Shown: piece after piece, positions 42,190-43,295 of the stretch | Layout: each line of letters starts with the position of its first letter | Position numbering within the stretch: position 1 is the stretch's first letter | DNA from: Bacteroidales bacterium | GTDB lineage: Bacteria; Bacteroidota; Bacteroidia; Bacteroidales; Dysgonomonadaceae | DNA: 43,295 bases | Reading direction: 5' to 3' | Assembly (NCBI GenBank): GCA_012837345.1 | Contig: DURL01000121.1 | Location: 1 to 43,295 of the forward strand | Notes under the pieces: generated by a model | Seen by the model: the letters and a program-made list of their open reading frames with translations, nothing else | Database searches by the model: none | Told to the model about the DNA's origin: nothing | Position numbers and translations under genes: made by a program

Positions 42190-42219
42190 TTTGTTATTCA
42201 GCATTTTTTCGTATATTTG
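42190..42219 (+). promoter_or_regulatory. Bacteroidetes promoter TTTG-N18-TATATTTG for mdh
   Basis: TTTG at 42190-42193 and TATATTTG at 42212-42219. Confidence 0.65.
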
Positions 42220-42277
42220 ATGCCTGAAAAAATCACCCGTTAAGGTTATTCATCAAACATCAAATACAACCTGACTT

Positions 42278-43276
42278 ATGAGCTTTTTAACGAACGACAA
42301 ACTGACAATTGTAGGAGCTGCCGGCATGATCGGTTCCAACATGGCACAGACAGCTGCCATGATGCGTTTAACCCCTAACATCTGCCTCTACGATCCTTTT
42401 GCCCTGGGCCTTGAAGGAGTAGTTGAAGAGATGCGCCATTGTGGCTTTGAAGGGGTGAACTTCACCTATTCAACCGATGTGAAGGAAGCCTTCACCGGCA
42501 GTAAGTACATGATCTCTTCGGGTGGTGCACCCCGCAAGGATGGCATGACCCGCGAGGATCTGCTGAAGGGTAACGCTGAGATTGCCGCACAGCTTGGCAA
42601 GGATATCAAGAATTATTGTCCCGACCTGAAGCACCTCACCATCATCTTCAATCCGGCCGACATCACCGGGCTGGTGGCGTTGATCTACTCAGGTCTGAAA
42701 CCGTCACAGGTGACTACCCTGGCCGCACTCGACAGCACCCGTCTGCAGAGCGAGCTGGCAAAACATTTCGGTGTGGATCAGAGCAAGGTGACCGGTGCCC
42801 GCACCTATGGCGGCCATGGCGAGCAGATGGCCGTATTTGCCTCTACTGCAAAGGTGGATGGTACACCGTTGTCCAACCTGATCGGTACCGACAAGCTGAC
42901 CAATGAAGCGTGGTCCGATCTGAAGGTACGTGTCACCAAGGGTGGTGCCAACATCATCAAGCTGCGTGGCCGTTCTTCGTTCCAGAGTCCTGCATACACC
43001 TCTGTGGAGATGATCCGTGCCACCATGGGTGGCGATGCTTTCCGCTGGCCTTCCGGCTGCTACGTGAACACTCCCGAGTTCGGGCACATCATGATGGCGA
43101 TGGAGACCACGCTCGACAAGAACGGTGTCTCTTTCGGCGAGGTGAAGGGCAGCGACGCCGAGATCGCTGAGCTGAAGCAGAGCTACGGCCACCTGGTGAA
43201 GCTGCGTGACGAGGTAATCGCCATGGGGATCATCCCTGCGGTTGATCAGTGGAGCAGTGTCAACCCGAATCTCTGA
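42278..43276 (+). CDS. mdh: Malate dehydrogenase
   Basis: 332 aa; KLTIVGAAGMIGSNMAQTAAMM, SSGGAPRKDGMTREDLLKGNAEI, TYGGHGEQM. Confidence 0.92.
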   Translation: MSFLTNDKLTIVGAAGMIGSNMAQTAAMMRLTPNICLYDPFALGLEGVVEEMRHCGFEGVNFTYSTDVKEAFTGSKYMISSGGAPRKDGMTREDLLKGNAEIAAQLGKDIKNYCPDLKHLTIIFNPADITGLVALIYSGLKPSQVTTLAALDSTRLQSELAKHFGVDQSKVTGARTYGGHGEQMAVFASTAKVDGTPLSNLIGTDKLTNEAWSDLKVRVTKGGANIIKLRGRSSFQSPAYTSVEMIRATMGGDAFRWPSGCYVNTPEFGHIMMAMETTLDKNGVSFGEVKGSDAEIAELKQSYGHLVKLRDEVIAMGIIPAVDQWSSVNPNL

Positions 43277-43295
43277 TCAGAACAATTTACTACAT

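Overview
The window looks like a chromosomal segment from a Bacteroidales-type bacterium. The evidence is the gene content (DUF4270, WbqC, S46 dipeptidyl-peptidase, NfeD/FloA, K+-type membrane pyrophosphatase) and many TAnnTTTG-type -7 promoter elements. It is mostly housekeeping: floA (partial), nfeD, guaA, a PgpH-like 7TM-HD protein, gltX, lepB, dapB, rnr, queG, ruvB, panC, panD, ligA, glsA, metY, hppA and mdh. I saw no rRNA, tRNA, CRISPR array, phage or transposase genes. The accessory features are: a convergent pair of Stealth-family sugar-phosphotransferase genes; a three-gene flippase/FkbM methyltransferase/GT2 operon; and a compact DUF2975-XRE-CPBP membrane/regulator cassette. The structures least explained by genes are: (i) a 16-unit degenerate 8-bp tandem array (CYYACTAA) at 11967-12094 that supplies the stop codon of the wbqC-like gene and carries stops in every frame; (ii) a perfect 22-bp palindrome at 39805-39826 between a ROK regulator and hppA; and (iii) a palindrome-containing direct repeat in the promoter of the XRE cassette. 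I cannot show that any of these is a wholly new system. They are candidates for follow-up.
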